Positions 6,846 to 15,901 are shown, counted from the stretch's first letter. The stretch is DNA of 24,974 bases from CAYRZL01 sp964428795 (GCA_964428795.1 CAYRZL010000035.1:1-24974); one strand, 5' to 3'. A program made the numbers and translations. Notes: generated by a model from the letters alone, not told the origin.

Positions 6846-9446
6846 TTAGTAAATTTCGTAAATACCACCGTCCCATTTTTCTACTTCAATTTGAGCGCTG
6901 TTCGGTGCCATACCACATGCGTACTTTGACATGTAGCGATCCGGCGTAAGAATATTGACGCAGCCGCCGCGGTCTGCAGAGCAGCCCGGTTTACCAAGCG
7001 GAGCATATTCTGCACAGGACTCATAAGAATGAACAGTACCCGGCTGTAAACGTTCGCCAACCTGTGCGCAAAGGATTACGGATCCTCTGTCATTGTATGC
7101 ACGAACAAGGTCACCATCTTTGATACCACGGGCTTCAGCATCGATGGTATTCATACGGATAATCCAATAATACCAGCCGTCTACTAATACACGATGATCC
7201 TTGATATCCAACATGAAAGAATCTTTCGCGTCACCCATTGTATGGAAGGAGAATCTTGGATGAGGTGATAACATACCAAGAGGATATTTCTTGGCAACCT
7301 CTGCGTGCCAGCTCTCCCAAGCTGGTACATATTTATGCATAGCAGGACGGTATTCATCCACAAATCCCTGCTCCTCGAAACGCTTCAGGGATGTAGCAAT
7401 AAATTCGATCTTTCCTGTTGTTGTCTGCAGACCCTTCAAGCCAACTGTCTGGTTCGGAGCCGGACCCCAGTCAGGCGTATCACGCACACGATCCTCTGCG
7501 AACCAGCGAAGAGCAACTGTCTTCTTTCTGTTCGGATTAACCGGTACTACCATATATCCTTTCTTGAAGAAAGTATCCCAATCCATAACCTTTGGACAAT
7601 CTGTTGCATGATAATACTGTTTTACCCATGCAAGCTCATCTTTGCCCTCAGAGAAGATATCATAAATACCAAGCTTCTTGGAAATCAGCGCATAAATTTC
7701 GTAATCAGATTTGGACTCACCAAGCGGTTCAATACATTTTGCCTGTAAGGAAATTACACGGTTGTTGGCCATCTGATAAGTATCTGGAATATAACCGGAG
7801 CAGTTTGAGAACTCAGAGATATCCCATCTCTCATAGTTTGTACAAGCCGGCAGGATCACATCTGCAAACGGAACTTCTCCCTCAAACCAGATTGACTGGG
7901 AAACAACAAACTCAAGGCTTGGATCAGTATACATTTTAGCGTATCTGTTTGTAGCGGTCATGGTACCTATGTGCGGTCCGCCGTACTTCCAGTACATTTT
8001 GATTTTTCCGAATCCTGGCGCCGGATACTGATACGGATGCATCTGATACTCGATCGCACCGCCGCAGAAGCCTTTTCCATACCACTCGAATTTTCCGTTC
8101 ATAATACACTCTGGAATCTTCAGACGCGGAATATGCTGACCCTGTCCTGTATTTACTTTTACAGGAGCCGGGAATGTCGTTCTGCCGTCAAACATTCTCC
8201 ATGCAAACTTATATCCTGCTGCAGAGTTGTCGCAATCACCGGAGATACCGCCATCTGCGTATCCCGGGAAGAAGAAATCATAATCTACAGGAACGCCCTG
8301 TGTTGTGGACCAGATATTGGATCCCGGTTTACCCATACCCTGCATCGTGGCAAGAGCAATCATACCGCGCGTCCACTCGATACCGTGGGTAGCACGGCAA
8401 GCGCCGCCCCAGCCGCCCATACCGCCGGCAGCAAGGTATGTATTCTTCTTAGCCCATTCGCGGGCAAGCGCGCGGATCTCTGCTGCGGGAACGCCGCTCT
8501 CGATTTCAGCCCACTCCGGAGTCTTAGCGATTCCGTCATCACCGTTACCGATTACATACTCGGCCCACTCTTCAAAGCCATACGCATGTGTAGCAACATA
8601 TTCCTTGTCATAGGTCCCCTCAGTCAGCCATGTATATGCAATAGCGAAGGAAAGAGCATGGTCTGTACCAACCTTTGGTGACATCCATTTCATTCCCCAC
8701 ATATTTGCGGAATGATTATAGAAAGGATCAATAAATACCATTTTTACACCAAGCTCATCCAGCCAACGGCGTCTGATATGTGACTCATAAGCAGCGTAAA
8801 GACCGCTGTTTACTTCCGGATCAGATGACCAGAATACGATCATCTCCGCATATTTCAGACCATCCTCAAGCAGATCATACTGCTCCGGACAGCCAAGTCT
8901 CCATGAAAAGCCCCACATATGCATACCGCCCCAGTGCCAGCCTTCCCAGCTATCCGGGTTGTGATCTGCATAAGTGAATCCCATCAGATTCATAAAACGG
9001 AAATATGTAGAATGACGATATCCTACATTACCCCACAAATGGTGGGAAGAAGGAGTAGACATAATAGATGCCGGCCCGCTCTCTCTTTTAATACGGTTAA
9101 TTTCATTTACAACAATATCGGTTGCTTCATCCCAACTGATTCTCTCGTAACCGGAGATACCGCGATTCTGAATATTACGCTCACCGTTCGGATCAAAGTC
9201 AACACGTTTCATCGGATAGAGGTTTCTACGATCTGAATAGATCATGGATTTTTGTCCTGCTGTAAATGGTTGAATCGTTGTGTATCTCGGTGCTTCGAAT
9301 ACTCTGCCTCTTGCTTCAATTTTCCAGCCTTCCGGATCCGTCTCATCAAAGTCCATTGGTGTAATACGAATGATCTTTCCATCTTTAACGTATACGAACA
9401 CCGGACCACCGGTACTGGAGTTTGTCAAACGAACTTCGCCTTTCAT
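6846..9446 (-). CDS. athL: Pyrogallol-phloroglucinol transhydroxylase, large (alpha) Mo-bis-MGD subunit
   Basis: 866 aa, a DMSO-reductase-family molybdopterin enzyme. It transfers a hydroxyl from 1,2,3,5-tetrahydroxybenzene to pyrogallol, giving phloroglucinol (EC 1.97.1.2). The N-terminus has no cysteine cluster motif and no Tat signal, as expected for this enzyme. From remembered P. acidigallici numbering, the active-site residues map with a constant shift: H144 to H135, Y152 to Y143, D174 to D165, the Mo ligand S175 to S166 (NPDSWEGWHWGG), W176 to W167, Y404 to Y396, C557 to C549. Long stretches such as MHMWGFSWRLG and GMIALATMQGMGKPGSN look near-identical to that protein. RBS AAGGAGG lies seven bases before ATG 9446. 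Its promoter is P2. Catechol dehydroxylases are related but lack the AthS-type partner. Confidence 0.95.
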   Translation of the reverse strand: MKGEVRLTNSSTGGPVFVYVKDGKIIRITPMDFDETDPEGWKIEARGRVFEAPRYTTIQPFTAGQKSMIYSDRRNLYPMKRVDFDPNGERNIQNRGISGYERISWDEATDIVVNEINRIKRESGPASIMSTPSSHHLWGNVGYRHSTYFRFMNLMGFTYADHNPDSWEGWHWGGMHMWGFSWRLGCPEQYDLLEDGLKYAEMIVFWSSDPEVNSGLYAAYESHIRRRWLDELGVKMVFIDPFYNHSANMWGMKWMSPKVGTDHALSFAIAYTWLTEGTYDKEYVATHAYGFEEWAEYVIGNGDDGIAKTPEWAEIESGVPAAEIRALAREWAKKNTYLAAGGMGGWGGACRATHGIEWTRGMIALATMQGMGKPGSNIWSTTQGVPVDYDFFFPGYADGGISGDCDNSAAGYKFAWRMFDGRTTFPAPVKVNTGQGQHIPRLKIPECIMNGKFEWYGKGFCGGAIEYQMHPYQYPAPGFGKIKMYWKYGGPHIGTMTATNRYAKMYTDPSLEFVVSQSIWFEGEVPFADVILPACTNYERWDISEFSNCSGYIPDTYQMANNRVISLQAKCIEPLGESKSDYEIYALISKKLGIYDIFSEGKDELAWVKQYYHATDCPKVMDWDTFFKKGYMVVPVNPNRKKTVALRWFAEDRVRDTPDWGPAPNQTVGLKGLQTTTGKIEFIATSLKRFEEQGFVDEYRPAMHKYVPAWESWHAEVAKKYPLGMLSPHPRFSFHTMGDAKDSFMLDIKDHRVLVDGWYYWIIRMNTIDAEARGIKDGDLVRAYNDRGSVILCAQVGERLQPGTVHSYESCAEYAPLGKPGCSADRGGCVNILTPDRYMSKYACGMAPNSAQIEVEKWDGGIYEIY

Positions 9447-9624
9447 TTTAAGACCTCCTTAAATAAATATAGATTAAAAATACACGCATGTTTATTTAGT
9501 TCTTTTACACCCGTCTTGAGAGTAGAGGTAAGGAACGGATATAAAAGCCTCTTAAAAACAACATGCCCCTAACGACGCGTAGATTTTATGCGAAACGCAC
9601 AAATTCAACTTTGTCATTAAGAGC

Positions 9625-9655
9625 ATTTTAGTGTATATTCCTGTTATACAGTCAA
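9625..9655 (-). promoter_or_regulatory. MerR-type promoter of athLS (19-bp spacer), site P2
   Basis: On the minus strand, -35 TTGACT (9650-9655) and -10 TAAAAT (9625-9630) are 19 bases apart. The spacer GTATAACAGGAATATACAC contains the dyad GTATA-n7-TATAC, with the same arms as the symporter promoter P6. The start would be near 9618, giving a leader of about 170 bases to athL. Confidence 0.75.
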
Positions 9656-9682
9656 GATGGTTTCTCAACTTTTTTTGTATTT

Positions 9683-10597
9683 TTACTTATTTTTATCATG
9701 CAGGTTCGCATATCTCTGTGCAAACAGATAGAAGTCTGCCAACGCATGATTTGTCTGTTTCGACCTGCTCACCAGCTTCATGCCAAGATACTGATGCTCG
9801 CACTCATCCGGGATAGGAATATAGCGAAGATTCGGGTTCGCCATAGCTTCCTCCTCCTCAAAGATCATCACCGCGCCCTCTCCCATCTCAACCGCAGAAA
9901 GCACTTCCTCAAAATCCTGATACTCATTTATGACCTTCGGCTCGAATCCATAATACCGGCAGATACAATACAGAAAATCTTCCTGCAGCGGTATATCGCC
10001 AGGCTTGTAGCGAATCATCGGGCTGTCCTTGAAATCCTCAATAGACACATTTTTCTTATGGAACAGCGGATGGCTCTTATGAATGACCAGACCTACTCTG
10101 GAATAAAACAGAGTAAGACTTTCCACCCCATTCATACCGTGAACATCATGCTCCGCAATCAGGATCGCATCATAATAGTCATTGAACAATCCCTCCAGCA
10201 GCTTCTTCTGTGTCCCTCGCTCTTTCACCACTTTGATCTCCGGGCGGCTCTCCCGGAAACTGGAAAGTACCTGAGACAAATATGTATTACTCCTGATATT
10301 GTTCGTACATCCAAGCGTAATACTTCCGCTGTACTTTTTCACAGAATTGCGTGCTCTTGTAAGCACATTTTCAAACTCTGCGCTCATCTCGGACAATGTC
10401 TCCGCCAGCATCTGTCCCTGCAGTGTAAGCTTAACCCCTTTTGTGTTTCTCACAAAAAGCGACAGCTCCAATTCCTCTTCCAATGCAGATATCTGTCTGC
10501 TGATATTCGATTGTGAAATAAACAGGCTTTTTGCTGCATTTGTAAAATTCAAATATTTTGCCACTTCCAAAAAACATTTGATCTGCAAATCTGTCAT
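9683..10597 (-). CDS. LysR-family transcriptional regulator
   Basis: 304 aa from ATG 10597, which has GGAGAGG upstream and gives the standard LysR opening MTDLQIKCFLEVAKYLNFTNAAKSLFISQSNISRQISALEEELELSLF (quoted by key words: a helix-turn-helix at about 18-40). A longer frame to 10669 is possible but the extra 24 residues do not fit the family. The C-terminal part (about 90-300) is the two-lobed periplasmic-binding-like effector domain, beginning GSITLGCTNNIRSNTYLS. It is upstream of athL on the same strand and downstream of merR. LysR proteins commonly control aromatic catabolism with a pathway intermediate as inducer. Here it may act on athLS or on its own promoter, but its target is not shown by the sequence. 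Confidence 0.92.
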   Translation of the reverse strand: MTDLQIKCFLEVAKYLNFTNAAKSLFISQSNISRQISALEEELELSLFVRNTKGVKLTLQGQMLAETLSEMSAEFENVLTRARNSVKKYSGSITLGCTNNIRSNTYLSQVLSSFRESRPEIKVVKERGTQKKLLEGLFNDYYDAILIAEHDVHGMNGVESLTLFYSRVGLVIHKSHPLFHKKNVSIEDFKDSPMIRYKPGDIPLQEDFLYCICRYYGFEPKVINEYQDFEEVLSAVEMGEGAVMIFEEEEAMANPNLRYIPIPDECEHQYLGMKLVSRSKQTNHALADFYLFAQRYANLHDKNK

Positions 10598-10676
10598 ATA
10601 AAACTCTTTCCTCTCCAAAACTCTTCCGGTAAAACCGGGATGCAGACATCCCTGTCTGCTCTTCTCCATATACTAT

Positions 10677-10706
10677 AGTATAGTATTAAGAAAAGGAAAC
10701 TGTCAA
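10677..10706 (-). promoter_or_regulatory. Promoter and palindrome upstream of the LysR gene
   Basis: -35 TTGACA (10701-10706) and -10 TATACT (10677-10682) on the minus strand are 18 bases apart. The palindrome TACTATAGTA (10671-10680) overlaps the -10 and could be an autoregulatory site. The leader contains further small hairpins (CCGGTAAAACCGG near 10626; GCAGAC / GTCTGC near 10642-10659). Confidence 0.5.
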
Positions 10707-10734
10707 ACCATTTGTTTCTAAATTTGCAATAATC

Positions 10735-10765
10735 CAAAAAGTGAAATGCTCTGGAGCACTTTTTG
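10735..10765 (-). terminator. Terminator after the merR gene
   Basis: The minus strand reads AAAAAGTGCTC, a short loop, GAGC, a five-base bulge, then ACTTTTTG. The stem ends in a T run about 100 bases beyond the merR stop codon. The bulge makes it weaker than the other terminators in this window. Confidence 0.5.
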
Positions 10766-10862
10766 TACACCCGTACTTTACAAATGCAAAAGTATTTTTG
10801 CTTTATACAAAAAATATACCATGGTATTTCAAAGTTGGTTATTCCAAATACAGGTTCAGTTA

Positions 10863-11732
10863 TCATAAATCTGCATGGCTCATTTTCCTCACCGGAATCT
10901 GAATCTGGCAAAAATCAACCGTATGCTGTTCTGTGTAAAATGTTGTATCCAAAAAACACTCGTCCAGCGCATCCCCGATTATCTCATATCCATTTCTGCC
11001 AATCCATGCTACCATTTTTGTCAAATCCTTAAAATCATAGGGCATACCGAATTTGCTCATACACACAAACTCCCCTGCCGGAATCATCTGCATATTTGGC
11101 ACAGGATCGCAGAGCGTTTCGTCATAATTATCAGGCAGATTCACATAGGAGCCTGCTCCGACCAACGGTTCCCCCTTTTCAATGGATGCGCGGCATACCT
11201 TCGTCCCCCAGCCATTATCCACCTTCATATTGCTGCCTCGCAGAATATTCCATGCCTGCATCAGCCTCAGGTGAAGAATATTTTTATCCATTTCCTCCAC
11301 ATTCCACGGAACAAACACAATTTTCCGTTTCTCAAAATGCTTCATAAATATATGGTCAACATGGGTTGCTGCTTCCTCCGCTTTCTTATACAGATTCAAG
11401 CGGTTCTCCACACTATTGATCTGATTTTGCAGCTCGCGAATCTGTTTTTTCAGCCTTGTCTGATTGATGAGCAGCAGATCCTTTGTATTCAAAATATTTC
11501 TTTCCTGAATATTGTCCGCAATCTCCTTCAGACTGACACCGGACTCTTTCAGATAACAGATTTCCCGAATAAACGGAATCTGTCCTGCGGAATACTTACG
11601 GTATCCCTTCTGATCCACATATGCCGGTTTAAACAGATCAATGGAATCATAGTAAAGCAGCGTTTGTCTTGTCAACCCGCTGATTTTCGCCATTTCAGCA
11701 ACTGTAAGCCACTTCTTTTGTTCATTATTCAT
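10863..11732 (-). CDS. MerR-family transcriptional activator with GyrI-like effector domain
   Basis: 289 aa. The N-terminal MerR winged helix (about 8-75) reads LTVAEMAKISGLTRQTLLYYD, then the typical KGYRKYSAGQIPFIREICYLKESGVSLKEI. A long helix (about 85-122) forms the dimer coiled coil. The C-terminal part (about 130-289) looks like a BmrR/GyrI-type small-molecule-binding domain, which in relatives binds hydrophobic or aromatic ligands. MerR proteins activate promoters with over-long 19-20 bp spacers by untwisting the DNA. Six such promoters occur in this window, including one in front of this gene (P3), so it is the best candidate for local master regulator. The inducer is unknown; a phenolic is likely from context. 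The gene follows ubiX on the same strand. Confidence 0.92.
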   Translation of the reverse strand: MNNEQKKWLTVAEMAKISGLTRQTLLYYDSIDLFKPAYVDQKGYRKYSAGQIPFIREICYLKESGVSLKEIADNIQERNILNTKDLLLINQTRLKKQIRELQNQINSVENRLNLYKKAEEAATHVDHIFMKHFEKRKIVFVPWNVEEMDKNILHLRLMQAWNILRGSNMKVDNGWGTKVCRASIEKGEPLVGAGSYVNLPDNYDETLCDPVPNMQMIPAGEFVCMSKFGMPYDFKDLTKMVAWIGRNGYEIIGDALDECFLDTTFYTEQHTVDFCQIQIPVRKMSHADL

Positions 11733-11791
11733 GCATACACCTCAATACACACACCATCCCAACATTTTGTCATCAACTACATATATGGGAC

Positions 11792-11822
11792 AATGTATCC
11801 TGTATAGTTGGTATACAGTCAA
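11792..11822 (-). promoter_or_regulatory. MerR-type promoter of merR (19-bp spacer), site P3
   Basis: -35 TTGACT (11817-11822) and -10 TACATT (11792-11797) on the minus strand flank the 19-base spacer GTATACCAACTATACAGGA. Transcription would start about 53 bases before the merR ATG, which implies autoregulation. The site lies in the short gap after the ubiX stop codon. Confidence 0.8.
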
Positions 11823-11829
11823 TAATCTT

Positions 11830-12387
11830 CTATTTCCATCTCCGTATTTTTTTATAATCAATCTCAAACACATCCAGAATCTTGCCGGCCATATGATTTA
11901 CCATATCCTGAATATTTTCCGGTTTATTGTAATATGTCTGCATAGGCGGCATAATAATCGCCCCCATCTTTGATAGTTCATACATATTGCGCAGATGAAT
12001 CTGGCTAAAAGGTGTCTCTCTGGCTACCAACACCAGCTTTCTCCTCTCCTTCAACGTGACATCCGCTGCCCGAAGCAGCAGATTATCCGAGTATCCGCCG
12101 GCAATACCGGCTACCGTCTTCATGCTGCAGGGAACCACGATCATTCCCTCTGTTTTATAAGTACCGCTGGCAATGGACGCACCGATATTGCGCAGATCAT
12201 GAACCACATCTGCCAGCGCCAGAAATTCCTCTACACCCTCCGGGCTTTCCAGCTCGATGGTTCGTCTGGCTCCCTCACTCATAACCAGATCCACCGCATA
12301 CTCTTCTGTCTCTTTGATTGTGCGCAGCACTTCTAACGCTATCGGCATTCCGCTGGCTCCGCTGATTCCAACCACGATTCTCTTCAT
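11830..12387 (-). CDS. UbiX/LpdB-type flavin prenyltransferase
   Basis: 185 aa from ATG 12387, which has GGAGG eight bases upstream and gives the family start MKRIVVGISGASGMPIALEVL. The FMN-binding Gly-rich loop is GISGASG (about 7-13). Further family blocks are GMIVVPCSMKTVAGIAGGYSDNL, LLRAADVTLKERRKLVLVARETP and, near the C-terminus, an IIMPPMQTYY variant of the usual PP-PAFY segment. These enzymes attach a dimethylallyl unit to FMN, making the prenyl-FMN cofactor of UbiD-type decarboxylases. In gallate and hydroxybenzoate decarboxylase systems (LpdB, BsdB) this subunit is paired with LpdC/BsdC. No UbiD-type gene is in the window, so the decarboxylase must lie elsewhere. Regulation is by P4. 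Confidence 0.93.
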   Translation of the reverse strand: MKRIVVGISGASGMPIALEVLRTIKETEEYAVDLVMSEGARRTIELESPEGVEEFLALADVVHDLRNIGASIASGTYKTEGMIVVPCSMKTVAGIAGGYSDNLLLRAADVTLKERRKLVLVARETPFSQIHLRNMYELSKMGAIIMPPMQTYYNKPENIQDMVNHMAGKILDVFEIDYKKIRRWK

Positions 12388-12452
12388 GTTGCTTCCTCCG
12401 ACCAGTATTGATAATACAGAACACCACACGTATCCCGCATTGATATAAGTAC

Positions 12453-12483
12453 AGTATACACTCTATAGCTGGTATAATGTCAA
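12453..12483 (-). promoter_or_regulatory. MerR-type promoter of ubiX (19-bp spacer), site P4
   Basis: -35 TTGACA (12478-12483) and -10 TATACT (12453-12458) on the minus strand flank the 19-base spacer TTATACCAGCTATAGAGTG. Both boxes are near-consensus, so the long spacer is the likely reason for needing an activator. The start would be about 60 bases before the ubiX ATG. Confidence 0.8.
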
Positions 12484-12535
12484 TCTAAAACATTTTTCTA
12501 CTGCAAATTGTATATTTCATATATGTCATTCGCAC

Positions 12536-12612
12536 AAAAAGAAACCTCCGCCGGAGCTTCCTTTCGCATGCTTGGCAACTAAAACACCGCCGCAAACAAC
12601 TTGCGGCGGTGT
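12536..12612 (-). terminator. Tandem intrinsic terminators after the TRAP operon
   Basis: The first hairpin has perfect 12-bp arms (12584-12595 and 12601-12612, ACACCGCCGCAA / TTGCGGCGGTGT), followed on the minus strand by TTTT. About 25 bases further a second, bulged stem (around 12543-12560, CTCC / GGAG core) is followed by TTTCTTTTT. They separate dctQ from the ubiX promoter. Confidence 0.85.
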
Positions 12613-12647
12613 AATGCCATTCAGGCTTTGTCTGTCATATTTGTTCC

Positions 12648-13154
12648 TTACTCCTCAACTGGCGGATGTACCATTTTCTGGAAAAATTCAACGGTAGTAA
12701 GTGCCAGTGTGATAGCAAACAACAGCATTCCAACACCCATGATCGCATTGAACGGTGCATATGGAATGTGCACGATAGCAGTAGCTGTATTGGAAGATGC
12801 ATTCGCAGCAACCTGACCAAATGCTTTTACCATCATCAGCAGGCAAAGTACGGTCGAGATTGCCTCCACGATTCCAAATATACACCAGCAGGCACGCGGC
12901 GGGAATTTTTTCACAAACATATCCACACGTACGTGTCCGTTTTCAAGCTGTGTGGTTCCCATACTCAGGAACATCATAACAACCATTGCCATCTCAACCA
13001 TCTCGTAGTTACCCTTTACACGAGTCACGCCTCCGGTCGCATATTTCAAGATAATATCGATTACCAGAACCATCATCGCAAATATAGCAGCCACCATCGA
13101 AATATGGGAAATACCGTGACAAAGTTTATCCATTCCAGCATGAAATTTTTTCAT
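12648..13154 (-). CDS. dctQ: TRAP transporter small membrane subunit (DctQ type)
   Basis: 168 aa with four predicted membrane segments: about 15-38 (HISMVAAIFAMMVLVIDIIL), 50-66, 84-106 (CIFGIVEAISTVLCLLMMV) and 134-158. The QLENGHVRVDMF motif between the second and third segments is typical of the DctQ family. It bridges the binding protein and the large permease and is needed for sodium- or proton-driven uptake of organic anions. GGAGG precedes ATG 13154. It is the last gene of the operon, after dctM and dctP, an order (M-P-Q) less usual than P-Q-M. Confidence 0.93.
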   Translation of the reverse strand: MKKFHAGMDKLCHGISHISMVAAIFAMMVLVIDIILKYATGGVTRVKGNYEMVEMAMVVMMFLSMGTTQLENGHVRVDMFVKKFPPRACWCIFGIVEAISTVLCLLMMVKAFGQVAANASSNTATAIVHIPYAPFNAIMGVGMLLFAITLALTTVEFFQKMVHPPVEE

Positions 13155-13220
13155 TTACCTGTTCCTCCATTCTGCGTGTTACTACGCTTCGCTCAGGACG
13201 GAATTAAATGGTTTTTATAC

Positions 13221-14393
13221 CTATTTTGCGTTTGCAAGGCACTCCATAGCTTTGTCATAAATTGCCTGTCCGTCATAGCCTTTTTCTGTCATGGAAGCGA
13301 TCCAATCCTGTGCAGTCTGATCAGCGATTGCCTGCAGCTTTGCATGCTCCTCATCGCTCAGTTTGTAGATGGCGCCCGGCTGAGTCTCCTCGATTTCGGC
13401 ACGAATAGCCGCCTCGTACTCGGTCCATGCATCCGTATACTGAATTGCGTTTGCGGACTCTCCGTCCAGAACTTCTTTCAGATCATCCGGAAGAGCTTCG
13501 TATTTGTCTTTGTTCATCATCAGGAAATATGTAGAAACGCCTACATTCTCGTCTACATAGTAGCTGAGAGTCTCATTAAGCTTAAAGGAGCTGATTGCAT
13601 GCCAGTCGGTTACACAACCATCATATACGCCCTTCTCCAGATTGGAGTACAAATCATTGATCGCACAGGATACCGGCGTAGCGCCCAGGTTATCAATAAA
13701 ATTGGTTGGCGGTCCGGCATTTCCGCGAAGCTGCAGAGCCGCAATATCTTCTACTGTCTCGATCTTCTTGCTTGTAGTTGAAATCGGAGACTGGCAGTTT
13801 GTATGAAGCAGCAATACATGATAATCCGCATATTCATCATCCATGTAATCTGTTGTGTTGTAGAACTCCCAGATAGCATCTGATCCCTGGACTGCATTCT
13901 CCAGATCAATCATAGGAAGCGTAAACACCTCTGTTACCGGGAATACATCTGCGTAGAAGGACTGAAGTCCCCAGCCGATATCACAAGTACCGTTTTTGAT
14001 CATATCGACGGTATCCTTCGGTCCGCCAAGCGTAGCGCCGTGATATACCTGAATGTCAAGCAATCCGTTGGAAGCCTCTTTTACAGCCGCAGCCCAGTCA
14101 TTCAGGAACTGACCTGTAGCGGAGTTCTCAGGATCGTGACTCTGAACAGTCAGTTTGAATTTCTCAGTAGATGTAATCTCGTAAGTACCGGCAGTCTGTC
14201 CTCCGGTTTCTTCTTCCGTTTCTGAGCTTTCTTCAACTGCATCTTCCTGTTCTGCTTCCGCAGAAGCTGCGCCTGCAGCATCATCTGTTCCTGCATTGTC
14301 TGTCGAAGTAGTATCAGAACCACTTCCGCAGCCTGCTGCCAATGCTGCTACCATAGCGCCACATAACATAATAGAAACAACTTTCTTTTTCAT
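13221..14393 (-). CDS. dctP: TRAP transporter substrate-binding lipoprotein (DctP type)
   Basis: 390 aa. The N-terminus is a lipoprotein signal peptide with lipobox LAAGC (C22), so it should be anchored outside the membrane. A low-complexity acidic Ser/Thr/Glu linker (about 23-68) follows. The DctP fold begins near FKLTVQSHDPENSATGQFL. LQLRGNAGPPTNFIDNLGATPV contains the conserved arginine that in this family pairs with a ligand carboxylate. The substrate is therefore probably an organic acid; in this context an aromatic acid such as gallate is a reasonable guess but not shown. AAGGAGG lies before ATG 14393. The 51-base gap after dctM has no terminator. Confidence 0.94.
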   Translation of the reverse strand: MKKKVVSIMLCGAMVAALAAGCGSGSDTTSTDNAGTDDAAGAASAEAEQEDAVEESSETEEETGGQTAGTYEITSTEKFKLTVQSHDPENSATGQFLNDWAAAVKEASNGLLDIQVYHGATLGGPKDTVDMIKNGTCDIGWGLQSFYADVFPVTEVFTLPMIDLENAVQGSDAIWEFYNTTDYMDDEYADYHVLLLHTNCQSPISTTSKKIETVEDIAALQLRGNAGPPTNFIDNLGATPVSCAINDLYSNLEKGVYDGCVTDWHAISSFKLNETLSYYVDENVGVSTYFLMMNKDKYEALPDDLKEVLDGESANAIQYTDAWTEYEAAIRAEIEETQPGAIYKLSDEEHAKLQAIADQTAQDWIASMTEKGYDGQAIYDKAMECLANAK

Positions 14394-14444
14394 TTTTTTC
14401 CTCCTTATATCATTACCTTTCCGGTAATATTTTTTGGAATTTTT

Positions 14445-15749
14445 CTAACCTACCATCAGGCTTGGAAGCCACAGTGCAAGTGGTTTTACTACTGCAACAA
14501 TGATACATGTAATCAGCAATGCAACTACGAACGGGGCAACACCTTTGAAGATTCTGCCAAGGGATACGTCCTTTGCGATACCACCCATTACATATACACA
14601 CATACCTACCGGAGGTGTGATCAGACCGAGCTGCATGATCATAACCATCAGTACACCGAACCAGATCGGATCGTAACCCAGATTACTTATAATTGGAAGG
14701 AAAATCGGGGTCAGCAATACGATCAGCGGCAGGGAATCTACAAAGCATCCCAGAACCGCATAAATAGCGAGAATCAAAAGTACGATCAGAAGCGGCGGTA
14801 CGTTCATCTCTGCTACCGTATTTGCCAGTTCCATAGGCATTCTGGATACGGTCAGGAAATAACCGAACACATAAGCGCCGATCATGATCAGGAAAATCAT
14901 ACAGCTTGTTTTTAATGTATCAGCCAATGACTTCTTAATGTTCTCCCAGCTTGCTTTTCTTCTGATAATCATAAAGATAAATGCTGCGAATGCGCCTACC
15001 GCTGCACCTTCATTGGCAGTAAATACACCACCGAAGATACCGCCCAGCACGATAACGAAGATAATAACGATACCGATAATGCCTTTGATGGCTTTGATCT
15101 TCTCGATAAACGGAACCTTCTCCCCCTTCGGAGCCAGAGACGGATTCATTTTTACTTCGATCATAATGGTCACGATATACACAACCGCAAGCAGGATACC
15201 AGGCAGGATACCGGCAGCAAACATCTTACCGATAGACTGGCTGGCTGTTACGCCATAAAGAATGAAACCGGTACTTGGCGGAATCAGAATACCAAGTGTA
15301 CCTCCGGCTGCGATAGAACCGCAAGCCAGTTCATCTTTATATTTGTACTTTCTCATTTCCGGAAGACATACAACACCCATTGTAGCTGTTGTAGCTGTAC
15401 TGGAACCGCAGATTGCCGCGAAACCTGCACAAGCCGCGATGGTTGCTGAGGCAAGACCGCCCGGAACACGTCCCAGCCATTTGTGACAGAATGCATACAG
15501 ATCCTGACTCAGACCCGAGTAAAATGCAAACTGCCCCATCAGGACGAACATTGGAATAACCGACAAACCGAAGTTTGCCACCGTAGTAAACGGTGTACTG
15601 GTAAACAATCCAAGCGCAGCTTTTGTGTTTACGCAGAGAGCATATCCAACGAATCCAACCAGTGTCATCGAGAATGCAATGTTCATACCGAAGAAAAGGC
15701 AGACAAGCAATGCGATGACACCTATCAATCCTATTACCAATGGACTCAT
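14445..15749 (-). CDS. dctM: TRAP transporter large permease subunit (DctM type)
   Basis: 434 aa, very hydrophobic, with about twelve or more membrane helices. Family features include GVSVIPMF-like LSVIPMFVLMGQFAFYSG (about 62-79), AACAGFAAICGSSTATTATMG (about 107-127), GTLGILIPPSTGFILYG (about 150-166) and a mirrored second half ending in the PPVGMCVYV segment. It is the ion-coupled transport channel of the TRAP system. It is the first gene of the dctM-dctP-dctQ operon, with RBS AAAGGAG before ATG 15749. Upstream is a 146-base leader with a small hairpin (GGCTGT / ACAGCC, 15765-15783) and promoter P5. Confidence 0.95.
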   Translation of the reverse strand: MSPLVIGLIGVIALLVCLFFGMNIAFSMTLVGFVGYALCVNTKAALGLFTSTPFTTVANFGLSVIPMFVLMGQFAFYSGLSQDLYAFCHKWLGRVPGGLASATIAACAGFAAICGSSTATTATMGVVCLPEMRKYKYKDELACGSIAAGGTLGILIPPSTGFILYGVTASQSIGKMFAAGILPGILLAVVYIVTIMIEVKMNPSLAPKGEKVPFIEKIKAIKGIIGIVIIFVIVLGGIFGGVFTANEGAAVGAFAAFIFMIIRRKASWENIKKSLADTLKTSCMIFLIMIGAYVFGYFLTVSRMPMELANTVAEMNVPPLLIVLLILAIYAVLGCFVDSLPLIVLLTPIFLPIISNLGYDPIWFGVLMVMIMQLGLITPPVGMCVYVMGGIAKDVSLGRIFKGVAPFVVALLITCIIVAVVKPLALWLPSLMVG

Positions 15750-15901
15750 TTCTTTTCTCCTTTCGGCTGTCTGGAATACAGCCAGTTACTTGGAACTTAT
15801 ACTATTAAAATAATCTTTTTCATTGCCCTCCTTTCTACAGTGTATTTCATCTGTATACCACAGATACACAAAAAAATAAAATCCCCTACTCTCTGTGTTA
15901 A

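Noticed and set aside
6846..9446. Nitrate reductase, DMSO reductase or gut catechol dehydroxylase as the identity of the large subunit
   Set aside because: No N-terminal Fe-S motif or Tat signal, and the active-site residues plus the transthyretin-tailed small subunit fit transhydroxylase.
9495..9560. Short frame of about 19 codons in the athL leader
   Set aside because: No ribosome site at a suitable distance and a composition unlike a leader peptide.
10598..10669. N-terminal extension of the LysR protein
   Set aside because: The added residues precede the conserved LysR start and cover the structured leader and no RBS supports it.
15835..15875. Seventh MerR-type promoter in the dctM leader
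   Set aside because: An inverted repeat is present, but the best boxes are 21 bases apart with poor -10 matches, and P5 just upstream fits better.
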